This document shows, in pieces, positions 39,855-48,893 of a DNA stretch of 64,000 nucleotides. The notes under the pieces were generated by a model. That model worked only from the letters and a program-made list of their open reading frames with translations. It ran no database searches and had not been told where the DNA came from. The number at the start of each line of letters is the position of its first letter. The first letter of the stretch is position 1. This stretch comes from Comamonas sp. BIGb0124 (GTDB lineage: Bacteria; Pseudomonadota; Gammaproteobacteria; Burkholderiales; Burkholderiaceae_C): assembly GCF_003752175.1 (NCBI RefSeq), contig NZ_RJVF01000009.1, forward strand, positions 496,001 to 560,000. Reading direction: 5' to 3'. The translations under genes and the position numbers were made by a program.

Positions 39855-40778
39855 ATGAGTCACAAATTCGATCTGGTCGACCTCGAGGCCTTTGCCGCGG
39901 TGGCGGAACTCAGCAGCTTTCGTGCGGCGGCCGAGGCGGTGAACATCTCGCAGCCGGCTTTCAGCAGGCGGATCCAGAAGCTCGAAGATGCCCTGGGCGT
40001 GAAGCTGCTGGACCGAACGACGCGACGGGTCACCCTGACCGCGGTGGGCCGCGAGTTCGCGCAGAAGGCGACGCACTGGCTGAACGATCTCGACAGCATG
40101 CTGGTCGGCGTAGGCGATATCTCGGCGTTTCGGCAGGGCGAGGTGACGATCGCCTGTGTGCCGTCAGCCGCGTATTACTTTCTGCCCGCGGTGGTGAAGA
40201 GCTACAACGAGCAGTTTCCGCGCATCCGGGTCCGCATCCACGACGAAAGTGCCAACGACGTGCTGGTGGCTGTCGCGCATGGCGAGGCCGATTTCGGCAT
40301 CAACTTCGTGGGCAGCCAGGAGGCGGACATCGAATTCCATCGCATCCTGGTCGAGCGTTTTGTCGCGGCCTGCCGGCGCGATCATCCGCTGGCCAAACGG
40401 AAAAAAGTCACCTGGCGGGATCTGGCGGATCACCCCTTCATTTCGGTCGGCAAGACGTCGGGCAATCGGGTGCTGCTCGATCTGGCGCTGGCCGGAACCG
40501 ATATCCGGCTCGCTCCCGTCTACGAGGCGCGGCACGTCACCACGTTGCTGGGACTGGTCGAAGCGGGCCTGGGCGTCGCAGCGGTGCCCAGCCTGGCCAT
40601 GCCGGCCAAGGATCATCCTCTGCTGGCCAGCATTCCGCTGACAGACCCGGTGGTCGACCGGCAGATCGGATTGATCAAGCGGCGTGGCCGATCTTTGTCT
40701 CTGGCTGCGCAGCCGCTGTACGACATGCTGATGCACTTGTCCAAGACCAAACGCCGAACGAGCCGGCCTGCATCCTGA
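39855..40778 (+). CDS. LysR-family transcriptional regulator
   Basis: 307 residues from the ATG at 39855 (MSHKFDLVDLEAFAAVAELSSFRAAAEAVNISQPAFSRRIQKLEDALG). The effector domain contains VTIACVPSAAYYFLPAVVKSY and GLVEAGLGVAAVPSLAMP. It is divergent from the PrpF and Bug genes and probably controls them in response to the organic acid. Confidence 0.92.
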   Translation: MSHKFDLVDLEAFAAVAELSSFRAAAEAVNISQPAFSRRIQKLEDALGVKLLDRTTRRVTLTAVGREFAQKATHWLNDLDSMLVGVGDISAFRQGEVTIACVPSAAYYFLPAVVKSYNEQFPRIRVRIHDESANDVLVAVAHGEADFGINFVGSQEADIEFHRILVERFVAACRRDHPLAKRKKVTWRDLADHPFISVGKTSGNRVLLDLALAGTDIRLAPVYEARHVTTLLGLVEAGLGVAAVPSLAMPAKDHPLLASIPLTDPVVDRQIGLIKRRGRSLSLAAQPLYDMLMHLSKTKRRTSRPAS

Positions 40779-41100
40779 TGCGGTCGTTTGGCCGCGCGTT
40801 CAATCTTTCCAACGGCAGTAGCAGCCCACCGCAAGCATGCCGATGGGCTCGACGGTCTGGCCTTCCATCAGCCGGTCGATGAGGGGCTCGACCAAAAAGC
40901 TGTTGGCCGAGCTGCAGACCAGCCCGGTGTTGACGGCCCGCTCGGCGGGCAGGCGCTGCGAGACGTCGTCGAACACCAAGGCCTGCCCGGCGTCATGGTG
41001 CAGGGCGCGGGGCGCGCGGGCCGTCGGATCATTGATCCGCATCGTCAGGGGTTGCTCGACGGCCGGACCGGGGGCAACCGGGCAACTTGTCAGTGGGGTA
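40779..41100. other. Stretch between a LysR gene and an amidase, with one doubtful small frame
   Basis: On the minus strand a frame of 80 codons (41042 down to 40800; MRINDPTARAPR...) ends in GLVCSSANSFLVEPLIDRLMEGQTVEPIGMLAVGCYCRWKD, which looks like a real protein end. There is no ribosome-binding site and I recognise no family. It may be a small gene of the amidase operon or the remnant of a larger one. Confidence 0.3.
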
Positions 41101-42270
41101 TCAAGCCAGGCCGAGGTGTCGTGCGGCCTGCAGCAGCAGCCGGTCCTGAAGGCTGGCGGCGGTGAATGAAAGACCGACAGGCGCGCCGTCGACGCTGCCT
41201 GCGGGGACGCTGAGCTGGGGCAGTCCGGCGTGGCCCGATACGGCCAGCAGCGACAGGGCCTTGTTGCGCAGCGGCTCGAGCTCGGACTGCGGCGTGCAGA
41301 GCAGGGGCGCAGGAGACGGCGAGGTGGGGTACACCAGCACGACCGGACCGGCGAGGTCGCGCTGCATCTTGTGCGTGAATGCGGCGCGATAGCTTGCTGC
41401 GGCGTCGAATTCGGCGGCACCGATACGGCTGGTCATGTCGAATCGCTCGCGTATGCCGGGGCCGAACTGCGGACGGGATTGCTGGATCCAGGCGCCGAAG
41501 TGCTGCCAGATCTCGTGACCCTGGTGCATGCGGAAGGCTTGCAGGCAGGCGGCCGCACCGCCTTCGGGCAGCAGCGGACGGCGGTCGGCGTTCAGGGATG
41601 GCAGGCGGGCCAGGAGCTGCGCCCGGACCGGTTCGTCTGCCAGAGCCCACAGATCGTCGGGCAGCCAGAAACGGGGAGCCTCGCCCGCCGTCGGGGCGGG
41701 CGCAAAGGCCTGCATCACGCGGTCCATGGTGTGCGCATCGCGGGTGAAGAAGCCGGGTACGTCGTAGCTTCGGGCCAGGGCCACCAGGCCCTGGGGCGAG
41801 AGCAGCCCATGACTGGCGCGCCAGCCATACAGGCCGCAGAACGAGGCCGGCAGACGCACCGATCCGCCGGTGTCGGTGCCCAGGCCGATGTCGGCCAGTC
41901 CGGCCGCGACGGCCGATGCCGATCCCGAAGACGAACCGCCCGGAACCCGGTCGGGCGCGGCCGGATTGACCGGCACGCCGTAGCGGGCATTGAGGCCCAT
42001 CAGGCTGAAGGCGAGTTCGTCCATGTGGGTCTTGCCGACCAGATGGGCGCCCTGGTCGAGCAGGGCTTCGACTTCTTGGGCATGCGCTGCAGCGGGTTGG
42101 CGTTCGGCTGCGTACTCGGGGCTGCCCGCGCCGGTGATGTGGCCGGCGACGTCGAAGTTGTCTTTCACGGCCACGGTGAGGCCTTCGAGCAGGCGTGGCG
42201 CCTCCGTGCCGCCGGATCGCCGGATGGGCTCGTCGAAGCGAGTCACGAATGCGCTGCAGGTGTCGAGCAT
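41101..42270 (-). CDS. Amidase-signature family hydrolase
   Basis: 389 residues. The Ser-cisSer-Lys triad is present: Lys in LTVAVKDNFDV, the cis-Ser in PGGSSSGSASAVAAG, and the nucleophile in GTDTGGSVRLPASFCGLYG. The protein is shorter than GatA, close to AtzE- or allophanate-type amidases. It probably hydrolyses an amide in the cytoplasm. It is the last clear gene of the minus-strand run. Confidence 0.9.
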   Translation of the reverse strand: MLDTCSAFVTRFDEPIRRSGGTEAPRLLEGLTVAVKDNFDVAGHITGAGSPEYAAERQPAAAHAQEVEALLDQGAHLVGKTHMDELAFSLMGLNARYGVPVNPAAPDRVPGGSSSGSASAVAAGLADIGLGTDTGGSVRLPASFCGLYGWRASHGLLSPQGLVALARSYDVPGFFTRDAHTMDRVMQAFAPAPTAGEAPRFWLPDDLWALADEPVRAQLLARLPSLNADRRPLLPEGGAAACLQAFRMHQGHEIWQHFGAWIQQSRPQFGPGIRERFDMTSRIGAAEFDAAASYRAAFTHKMQRDLAGPVVLVYPTSPSPAPLLCTPQSELEPLRNKALSLLAVSGHAGLPQLSVPAGSVDGAPVGLSFTAASLQDRLLLQAARHLGLA

Positions 42271-42281
42271 TGGGGGTTTCC

Positions 42282-43259
42282 TTAGAGATCCAGGACCAGT
42301 CGTGTCCCGGTCGCGTGCGAGACGCAGGGCATGATCCAGCGGCCGCTCTGTTGTTCTTCGGGGGTGAGAAAGGTGTCGTGGTGTTCGATGCAGCCTTCGA
42401 CGACGCCGGTCATGCAGGTGCCGCAGAAGCCCTGTTCACACGAGGTGGGGATGGCCTGTCCGGCGCGGTTGAGCGCGGCCAGAAGGTTGGTGCCCGGTGC
42501 CACGGGGATGGTGGCGCCGGTGGATGCCAGGACGACCTCGAGCGTGCCGGCGCCGCTCGCCGCGGCGGCATGAGCCTGGGGCGCCGGTGCTGCAAACCGC
42601 TCCTCGTGGATGTGTTCGGGCGCCCAGTGCCGGCCGGCTTCGGTCTGGACGGCATCCATGAACGGGACGGGGCCGCAGACGTAGACGTGGCTGTGTGCGG
42701 GCTGCGATGCCAGGATGCGGACCAGCGTGGGCGCCAGCGCATCGTTGGGCAGGCCGGCATGCAGATGGAGGCGGGGGCTGGACGGGGAGGCCCGGAGCGC
42801 GCCGAGGAAAGCGGCGTGTGCGGCCGAACGGACGAAGTAATGCAGTTCGTAGCTGGCCGCTGCCGCCTCGAAGGACCGGGCCAGGCTGTAGAGCGGCGTG
42901 ATGCCGATGCCGCCGGCCAGCAGGATGTGGTGGCGTGCTGCCGGGGCAGGGGCGAGGATGCTGCGCGGCAGGCCGGCCTCGAGTGTCATGCCCTCTGCCG
43001 CCCTGTCGTGCAGCCAGGCCGATCCGCCGCGGGATGCGGGTTCGCGTTTGACGGCGATCAGGTACGCGTGCCGGTCGCCGGGATCCTGGCACAGCGAGTA
43101 CTGGCGTACCAGGCCGTCGGGCAGGTAGAGGTCGAGATGGGAGCCCGGCGGGGCTGCAGGCAGAGGCGAACCGTCGGTGCCGACCAGCCGGTAGGTGCGG
43201 ATGTCCTGGGCCTCGTCTGCGATGGCGGCGATGCGCAGCGTCTGGGTCTGGGCGGCCAT
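42282..43259 (-). CDS. VanB/PDR-type oxygenase reductase with C-terminal 2Fe-2S domain
   Basis: 325 residues from the ATG at 43259. An FMN-binding part (GSHLDLYLPDGLVRQYSLCQDPGD) precedes the NAD-binding part (ILLAGGIGITPLYSLARSF, VYVCGPVPFMDAV). A plant-type ferredoxin domain follows with Cys ligands in SCEQGFCGTCMTG and PCVSHA. Such reductases feed electrons to Rieske oxygenases (as VanB to VanA). No oxygenase component lies next to it. Confidence 0.92.
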   Translation of the reverse strand: MAAQTQTLRIAAIADEAQDIRTYRLVGTDGSPLPAAPPGSHLDLYLPDGLVRQYSLCQDPGDRHAYLIAVKREPASRGGSAWLHDRAAEGMTLEAGLPRSILAPAPAARHHILLAGGIGITPLYSLARSFEAAAASYELHYFVRSAAHAAFLGALRASPSSPRLHLHAGLPNDALAPTLVRILASQPAHSHVYVCGPVPFMDAVQTEAGRHWAPEHIHEERFAAPAPQAHAAAASGAGTLEVVLASTGATIPVAPGTNLLAALNRAGQAIPTSCEQGFCGTCMTGVVEGCIEHHDTFLTPEEQQSGRWIMPCVSHATGTRLVLDL

Positions 43260-43263
43260 GTCT

Positions 43264-44061
43264 TCAGCCTGCCAGCATGGCTTGGGAGAGCAGTGCCGAG
43301 ACTTCGCGGCAGTGGTCTGCATACGCCGGCGTGAGGCGGTAGTCGGCGTCGCGGGGGTAGGGCTGCTCGATGGGCAACTCGCCGATGATGCGGCCGGGGC
43401 GTGCGGCCATGACGACGATGCGGCTCGACAGGAACACGCTTTCGTAGACGCTGTGCGTGACGAAGATGATGGTGGCCGAACTGGCCTGCCAGATCTTGAG
43501 CAGGTCGGCCGAGAGCCGGTTGCGTGTGATCTCGTCGAGCGCGGCGAAGGGCTCGTCCATCAGCAGCAGACGGGGCTTCGTGACCAGCGCGCGGGCGATC
43601 GATACCCGCATGCGCATGCCGCCGGAGAGCTCGCGCGGATAGGAGTTGCAGAAGGCGTCGAGGCCCACCATGGCGAGCACCGACATCACCGCGTCGTGGG
43701 CCTTGGCCCGCGACTGGCCTGCAAGCTTGAGCGGCAGGTAGACGTTGTCGAACACCGTGGACCAGGGCATGAGGTGGGGTTCCTGGAACACGAAGCCGAT
43801 ATCGCCGGTGCTCTTGCCGTCGTCGCCGGGCCGGTCGACCCGGCCATCGGTGTGCTGGCCCAGGTCGGCGATGATGCGCAGGGCGGTGGATTTGCCGCAG
43901 CCGCTGGGGCCGAGCAGGCTGACGAACTCGCCGGGGCGGACGCTGAGGTCGAGATCCTTGAGCGCGACCGTGCCGTTGGCGTAGATCTTGTTGACGCGGC
44001 TCAGCCGGACGAGCGGCTTGCCGGGGGCGGTGGTCTGAATGGCGGTTTCCATGATGTTCAT
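43264..44061 (-). CDS. ABC transporter ATPase, nitrate/sulfonate/taurine (SsuB/TauB-like) class
   Basis: 265 residues with Walker A GPSGCGKST, signature LSGGMRMRVSIARAL, Walker B LLLMDEPFAALD and the His switch VTHSVYE. It energises import with the overlapping permease gene (4-nt overlap). A second ATG nine bases in (44052) is possible. Confidence 0.93.
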   Translation of the reverse strand: MNIMETAIQTTAPGKPLVRLSRVNKIYANGTVALKDLDLSVRPGEFVSLLGPSGCGKSTALRIIADLGQHTDGRVDRPGDDGKSTGDIGFVFQEPHLMPWSTVFDNVYLPLKLAGQSRAKAHDAVMSVLAMVGLDAFCNSYPRELSGGMRMRVSIARALVTKPRLLLMDEPFAALDEITRNRLSADLLKIWQASSATIIFVTHSVYESVFLSSRIVVMAARPGRIIGELPIEQPYPRDADYRLTPAYADHCREVSALLSQAMLAG

Positions 44062-44921
44062 CCTTCCTGCACGACTTCGCTCTCATGCCAGCGGCTGAGC
44101 AGCCGGTTCTGCACCATGCCCATCACCAGCCAGATCAGCAGGCCGAAGGTCGACAGCATGAACAGGGCGGCGAACATGCGGGCGATGTCCAGCATGGTTC
44201 CGCTCTCGACGATGATCCAGGCCAGGCCGGTGGCCGAGCCCGAGCCGGCCACGAATTCGGCCACCACGGCGCCGATCACCGAGAGACCGGAAGAAATGCG
44301 CACACCCGCGAGGATGAAGGGCAGGGCCGAGGGCAACTGCAGGTAGCGGAATCGCTGCCAGCGCGTGGCCTTGTAGAGGCTGAAGACGTTGCGCAGGCCG
44401 TGATCGGCCGACTTCATGCCGACGGCGGTGTTCGACAGCATGGGAAAGAAGGCCACGATCCACGCCAGCACCAGCAGGCCCAGCCAGACCTTGTTCAGGC
44501 CGACCCAGATGACGACCAGCGGGGCGATGGCCACCATGGGGGTGACCTGGAGCGCCACCGCATAGGGCCACAGGATGCGCTCGATGGTGCGGTTCTGCGT
44601 GATCAGCACGCCCACGGCGATGCCTGACAGCACGGCGGCGATGAAGGCTCCGAGCGTGATCGATGCGGTGAACGCCAGCGCCTTGAGCAGCAGGGGAAAG
44701 TCCGCGACCAGCTTGGCGAAGATGGCCGAGGGCGCGGGCAGGATGAAGCGCGAGACCTGGAAGTAGTGGACCAGCATCTCCCAGATGAACAGGAACACGG
44801 CGCCGGCGAGCAAGGGGGTCACGACGTCGGTGGCTGCCGGCAGGCGCCGCAGCAGGCTGGAGGACGTCCGGACCGGACCGGCGGGCGGTGTCGGCGGATG
44901 GGCAGTCAGGTTGGCGCTCAA
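44058..44921 (-). CDS. ABC transporter permease (SsuC/TauC-like)
   Basis: 287 residues. I chose a TTG start at 44921: AGGAG lies 7 nt upstream, it overlaps the preceding stop as TTGA, and translation then opens with SANLTAHPPTPP before the first membrane helix. About six helices and the EAA-like loop (FFPMLSNTAVGMKSADHGLRNVFSLYKATRWQRFRYLQLP) mark a binding-protein-dependent permease. Confidence 0.9.
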   Translation of the reverse strand: MSANLTAHPPTPPAGPVRTSSSLLRRLPAATDVVTPLLAGAVFLFIWEMLVHYFQVSRFILPAPSAIFAKLVADFPLLLKALAFTASITLGAFIAAVLSGIAVGVLITQNRTIERILWPYAVALQVTPMVAIAPLVVIWVGLNKVWLGLLVLAWIVAFFPMLSNTAVGMKSADHGLRNVFSLYKATRWQRFRYLQLPSALPFILAGVRISSGLSVIGAVVAEFVAGSGSATGLAWIIVESGTMLDIARMFAALFMLSTFGLLIWLVMGMVQNRLLSRWHESEVVQEG

Positions 44922-46621
44922 GGGAGGACTCCTGTCGATTGAAGGGGATGGGGTGCGGGGGTCGGCAGGACGAGCCGCGAAGAGCGCGGGCCGCCGTGGT
45001 GCAGCGTCACGGTGGTGATGACGGCTTGGGTGGTCTCGGCATGGACCGGGTCCGCGCCGGTACCGGGGTTGACCGGATGGGCCGGGAAGTCGCTGCCGGC
45101 GATCGACAGGCGCAGGCGCTCGCCGGCGGCCAGGGTGGTGCAGGTGGGGCTCAATGCCAGGCGGTAGCGGCCGTCGGCACGCAACTGCCTGTAATGGGCG
45201 TATGCGCTGGCGATCTGGAACACCTTGCCATCTGCCGTCACACGCGAGAGCACGCACGACAGGTCGAAGCTGGGACGGTCGCAGTCGAGGGCGAGGTCGA
45301 TTTCGGCGCAGCCCACGATGTCCAGCGGGGTTTCGAGCCCCTCGGTGGTGAAGGTGACCACGTCGCCGCGTTCATCGGCCTGGCGCCGGTCGACCGGACC
45401 GCTGGGCACGCCGTAGCAGCCGCCGACAACGGGTGCGGGACGCCAGGGGTCGTGCACCACGAATTCGGCGCCGGGGTGTGCGGCGGGTTGTCCGCGCAGA
45501 CTGCCGTCGCGGGTGTCGATGGATGCCCGGCCATGGCCGGCGAGGCTGAGTTCCAGGCTGCCGCAGGCCAGCTGCTCGAATGCACGCCAGCGCCGGCTGC
45601 CCATGTCGAACAATTCGATGGGGACCCGGGCGGCGGTCTCGCCGCGGCCCTTGAGCACGCGGTCGAAAAAGCGGATGTGCTCGCGGTCCATGTCGCGTGC
45701 GGCTTCGTTGCCGAAGTCGATCTGACCGACCTGGCGAACCCACGGGAAATGCACCCAGGGCCCGATCGACAGATGCACCTCGGGGTTGTCCGCACTCAGT
45801 TGGGCAAAGGCCTGCCAGGTGCTGGCCAGATGGGTGTCGAACCAGCCGCCCGTCAGCAGCGTGGGCAGCCTTTTGGCCTGGATGGCTTCGGCCTGCGCGG
45901 CCGGCGAAATACCGTCCCAGAAGGGCGAGTCGCTGGGCGTCTCGAGCCAGTCCATGACGTGCGAGAGTGCCCGATGGGTCTTGAGCAGGGCGGGTTGCGC
46001 AGTGACCGGACCGCCGAGCGGCAAGGCACCGCTGGCGGCCTGGAGTGCGCTCCAGGCACTGGCGTCGCCGGCGCGGCGGGCAGCTTCGGCGGTGATCTGG
46101 AAACCCCAGCCCAGCATCTGCTTCATGCGCAGCGCGCTGTTCTCGTAGACCCAGGTGCGAGCCGGATCCCAGGGGCCCATCGCCGGGGCGATGGCGCGCA
46201 GCGACGGGCAGTGGCCCGCAGCCGCCAGAAACTGGTTGTAGGCCTGATAGGAAAAGCCATACAGGGCGACCTGCCCATCGGCATCCGGCAGGCGGGCGGC
46301 CCATTCCACGGCTTCGGCGCCGTCGTCGCGCTCGTGCTCGCCGGGTCTGAAGACGCCTTCGGAGGTGCCTCTGCCCCGCACGTCCTGAACGACCACGATG
46401 TAGCCGTGTGCCGCATACCAGGCCGGATGGGCGTAACTCAGGGTGCAGGCCACGCGGCGTCCGTAGGCCTGGCGCTGGAGCAGCACGGGGTAGGGGCCAG
46501 GCTGGGCCGGACGGTAGACGTCCGCATCCAGCCGGGTGCCATCGCCGAGCGTCATCGACAGGGTTTGCGGCCGCAGAACCGGCAGGCCCGTGCCGGCCGG
46601 ATGGGTGGGGGCTGCAGTCAT
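44918..46621 (-). CDS. CocE/NonD-family (X-Pro dipeptidyl-peptidase S15-like) hydrolase
   Basis: 567 residues from the ATG at 46621 (ATGA overlap with the preceding stop). The nucleophile elbow is YGFSYQAYN, with GPWDPARTW and the catalytic-His region IGPWVHFPW after it, then a C-terminal jelly-roll domain (LETPLDIVGCAEIDLALDCDRPSFDLSCVLSRV). CocE relatives cleave esters such as cocaine or N-acyl compounds. Substrate unknown. Confidence 0.88.
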   Translation of the reverse strand: MTAAPTHPAGTGLPVLRPQTLSMTLGDGTRLDADVYRPAQPGPYPVLLQRQAYGRRVACTLSYAHPAWYAAHGYIVVVQDVRGRGTSEGVFRPGEHERDDGAEAVEWAARLPDADGQVALYGFSYQAYNQFLAAAGHCPSLRAIAPAMGPWDPARTWVYENSALRMKQMLGWGFQITAEAARRAGDASAWSALQAASGALPLGGPVTAQPALLKTHRALSHVMDWLETPSDSPFWDGISPAAQAEAIQAKRLPTLLTGGWFDTHLASTWQAFAQLSADNPEVHLSIGPWVHFPWVRQVGQIDFGNEAARDMDREHIRFFDRVLKGRGETAARVPIELFDMGSRRWRAFEQLACGSLELSLAGHGRASIDTRDGSLRGQPAAHPGAEFVVHDPWRPAPVVGGCYGVPSGPVDRRQADERGDVVTFTTEGLETPLDIVGCAEIDLALDCDRPSFDLSCVLSRVTADGKVFQIASAYAHYRQLRADGRYRLALSPTCTTLAAGERLRLSIAGSDFPAHPVNPGTGADPVHAETTQAVITTVTLHHGGPRSSRLVLPTPAPHPLQSTGVLP

Positions 46622-48012
46622 GCTTGGCGCTTGTCCCATTGGTCGGTGGGCAGTTCGATGGCGAACTTGGCATCCGCCGAATCGTCGGCCTCGAAGCGGC
46701 CCGGATTCAGCAGCCCGTGCGGATCCACTTCGCGCTTGAAGGCGAGGTCGCGGGGCGTGATCTCTTTCTTGCCGACCGATCGCACATTGGACGAGTGCGA
46801 GTTGGACACCACGGCTCCGGCCTCCTGCATGGCCAGGACGAGGTCGGCCATCTGCTGCGGGTTCTCGTAGACGAAGTAGGGCGCGCCGGAGCCCACGACG
46901 TCACCGCCCACACGCAGGATTTCCATGCGCATCGGTCCATAGTGGCCGACCTTGGCGTGCACGCGTTCGACCAGCGCCGGCAGGTCGGGGGCGCGGAAAA
47001 AGCCCTCGATCACGGAGCGGCGGGGATCGGTCTTCTGGATCTGGAACAAGGCGTGGCCGAAGACGAACTCCCAGATCGGCGCGCCGTAGGGCCCCTGGCC
47101 TTCGGGCGCGGTCGAGACCACGGTGCCGCCGTGCGCGGCCACGAGGCCTTCGAAATCGACCAGGTTGCCCTTGGCGATCATGGTCGAGCAGATGGAGTGG
47201 CCTTCGGGCACCAGCGGAGCAAAGGGCTGGATCAGGCGAGGCACGGGCCATTCCTGCACCGACACGACCTTGCGGGTGATGCCCGTCTGCTGCGCCAGGG
47301 AGACACCGAAGCGCACGGCCTGCAGGTAGTCGGGAAATGCGACCAGCGCTTCGATCCACGGCCAGGCCGGCGCCAGAGGCATCTCGACTTCGGTGATGAT
47401 GCCGGTGGCGCCGTAGGTGTGGTGAGCCAACTGGGCGTCCGGGCCCGTGAGTTCGAGCAGGCGGGGTTGCTCTTCCATGGTCAGAACCTGCACGGCCGCG
47501 ATGTTGCCGCGGTCGCGCAGGATGCCGTAGGCCACCGAACCCGGTCCGCCGGTGCCACCGGCCACATACCCGGCGATGGTGGCGATGCGGGCGGTGGTGG
47601 GGTGCATGCGCAGTTCCCAGCCCGTGGCCTTGGCCGCCAGGTCCATCTCGGCGACCAGCGTGCCGGCTCGGGCCCGGATGGTGCCGTTCCCGAGGGCGAC
47701 GATGCCGCTGTAGGCGGTCATGTCGAGCACGATGCCGCCCTTGAGCGGCACGCTCTGACCGTAGTTGGCCGAGCCGCCGCCGCGCACCGTGATCGGGATC
47801 CGCAGGCGAACGGCCGTGGAGACCACGTGCTTGAGTTCGTCCAGCGTCTTGGGGGTCACGACCGCATCGGCCTGCTTGTCGGCGAGCATGTCGCGCAGCA
47901 GCGGGCTGATGGCGTAGCGGTCGCGGCTCTTGACGCGGATGCGGCGGGGGTCGAGGGTGACATCCACGCCGTCGAGTGCCGAGGCCAGTTCTTGGAGGGG
48001 ATAGCTGCTCAT
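46618..48012 (-). CDS. FAD-binding oxidoreductase (glycolate oxidase GlcD / D-lactate dehydrogenase type)
   Basis: 464 residues. The PCMH-type FAD site shows ITVRGGGSANYGQSVPLKGGIVLDMT, MHPTTARIATIAGYVAGGTGGPGSVAYGILRD and GATGIITEVEMPL, and the end carries the DPHGLLNPGRF motif. It probably oxidises a 2-hydroxy acid or related intermediate. It follows the creatininase-family gene by 3 bp. Confidence 0.88.
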   Translation of the reverse strand: MSSYPLQELASALDGVDVTLDPRRIRVKSRDRYAISPLLRDMLADKQADAVVTPKTLDELKHVVSTAVRLRIPITVRGGGSANYGQSVPLKGGIVLDMTAYSGIVALGNGTIRARAGTLVAEMDLAAKATGWELRMHPTTARIATIAGYVAGGTGGPGSVAYGILRDRGNIAAVQVLTMEEQPRLLELTGPDAQLAHHTYGATGIITEVEMPLAPAWPWIEALVAFPDYLQAVRFGVSLAQQTGITRKVVSVQEWPVPRLIQPFAPLVPEGHSICSTMIAKGNLVDFEGLVAAHGGTVVSTAPEGQGPYGAPIWEFVFGHALFQIQKTDPRRSVIEGFFRAPDLPALVERVHAKVGHYGPMRMEILRVGGDVVGSGAPYFVYENPQQMADLVLAMQEAGAVVSNSHSSNVRSVGKKEITPRDLAFKREVDPHGLLNPGRFEADDSADAKFAIELPTDQWDKRQA

Positions 48013-48015
48013 GTC

Positions 48016-48855
48016 TTAGTCCTGGTGGATGGCCATGCTGGGGTGAACGGCCCGGTTGGCCTGGGCGAGGGGATAGTTCGCGACCTCGCGGATGAGGGTC
48101 AGCAACCGGGCGGCGGCGCGCTCGACGGTGATGCGACCGCGCTCGGCATCCGCACGCTCGGCATGGCCTGCGGCGCCCTTGGGGTTGAGGTCCTGCATCT
48201 GCCAGCCGAAGCCGACCGCGCCCCCTTCGGGCATCAGCAGTTCGTACTCCTGCTCCAGCGTCTGCGACAGCGACTGGAAATCCTCGGCCCTTGTCATGTC
48301 GACGAGATCGGGGTGCAGGTAACGCATCACGCTGGTCTCGACTTCACCCGCGTGGATGCCGTGCTTGAGTTCCTCGGCGTCGAACAGATCGTCGAGTGGC
48401 GTGAAGTGCGACCACTGCGAAGCCACCGCCAGCATGCCCAGTTGCACACGCAGCTGGCGGCACACGATGTCCATGACCTGAGGCTGGCCGCCGTGCGCGT
48501 TGACGAAGAGCACCTTGCGCACGCCGGCCCGGTGAAGGCTCTCGCAGATCTCGAACCAGACGCGGATGAGCGTCTCGGGCTTGAGCGTGAGCGTGCCCGG
48601 GAAAGCGCTGTGTTCGAACGAGGTGCCGACACCCTGGGTGGGCAGGACGAGGGCCGGGAAGTCGTCGGGCATGAGCGCCACGGCATGGCGCATGATGCCC
48701 TCGGCGATGGCGGCATCGACACGCACCGGCAGGTGCGGTCCATGCTGCTCGACGGCGCCGACCGGCAGCACGGCCACCACCTGGCTCAAGTCGAGTGCGC
48801 TGAAGTCGTGGGCCGACAGGTCCCACCACCAGTGTGATTTCAGTTTCATGGTCAT
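48016..48855 (-). CDS. Creatininase-family amidohydrolase
   Basis: 279 residues from the ATG at 48855 (a second ATG is at 48849). Metal-binding motifs are AVLPVGAVEQHGPHLPVRVDA, FVNAHGGQPQV and HAGEVETSVM. Besides creatininase, the family includes FAPy deformylase-like and MftE-like proteins and other amidohydrolases, so the exact reaction is open. The gene lies between the binding protein and FAD enzyme genes of one run. Confidence 0.9.
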   Translation of the reverse strand: MTMKLKSHWWWDLSAHDFSALDLSQVVAVLPVGAVEQHGPHLPVRVDAAIAEGIMRHAVALMPDDFPALVLPTQGVGTSFEHSAFPGTLTLKPETLIRVWFEICESLHRAGVRKVLFVNAHGGQPQVMDIVCRQLRVQLGMLAVASQWSHFTPLDDLFDAEELKHGIHAGEVETSVMRYLHPDLVDMTRAEDFQSLSQTLEQEYELLMPEGGAVGFGWQMQDLNPKGAAGHAERADAERGRITVERAAARLLTLIREVANYPLAQANRAVHPSMAIHQD

Positions 48856-48893
48856 CGGTTCGAGAGAAGACGGAACGGGGGCCGGCCGGGACC

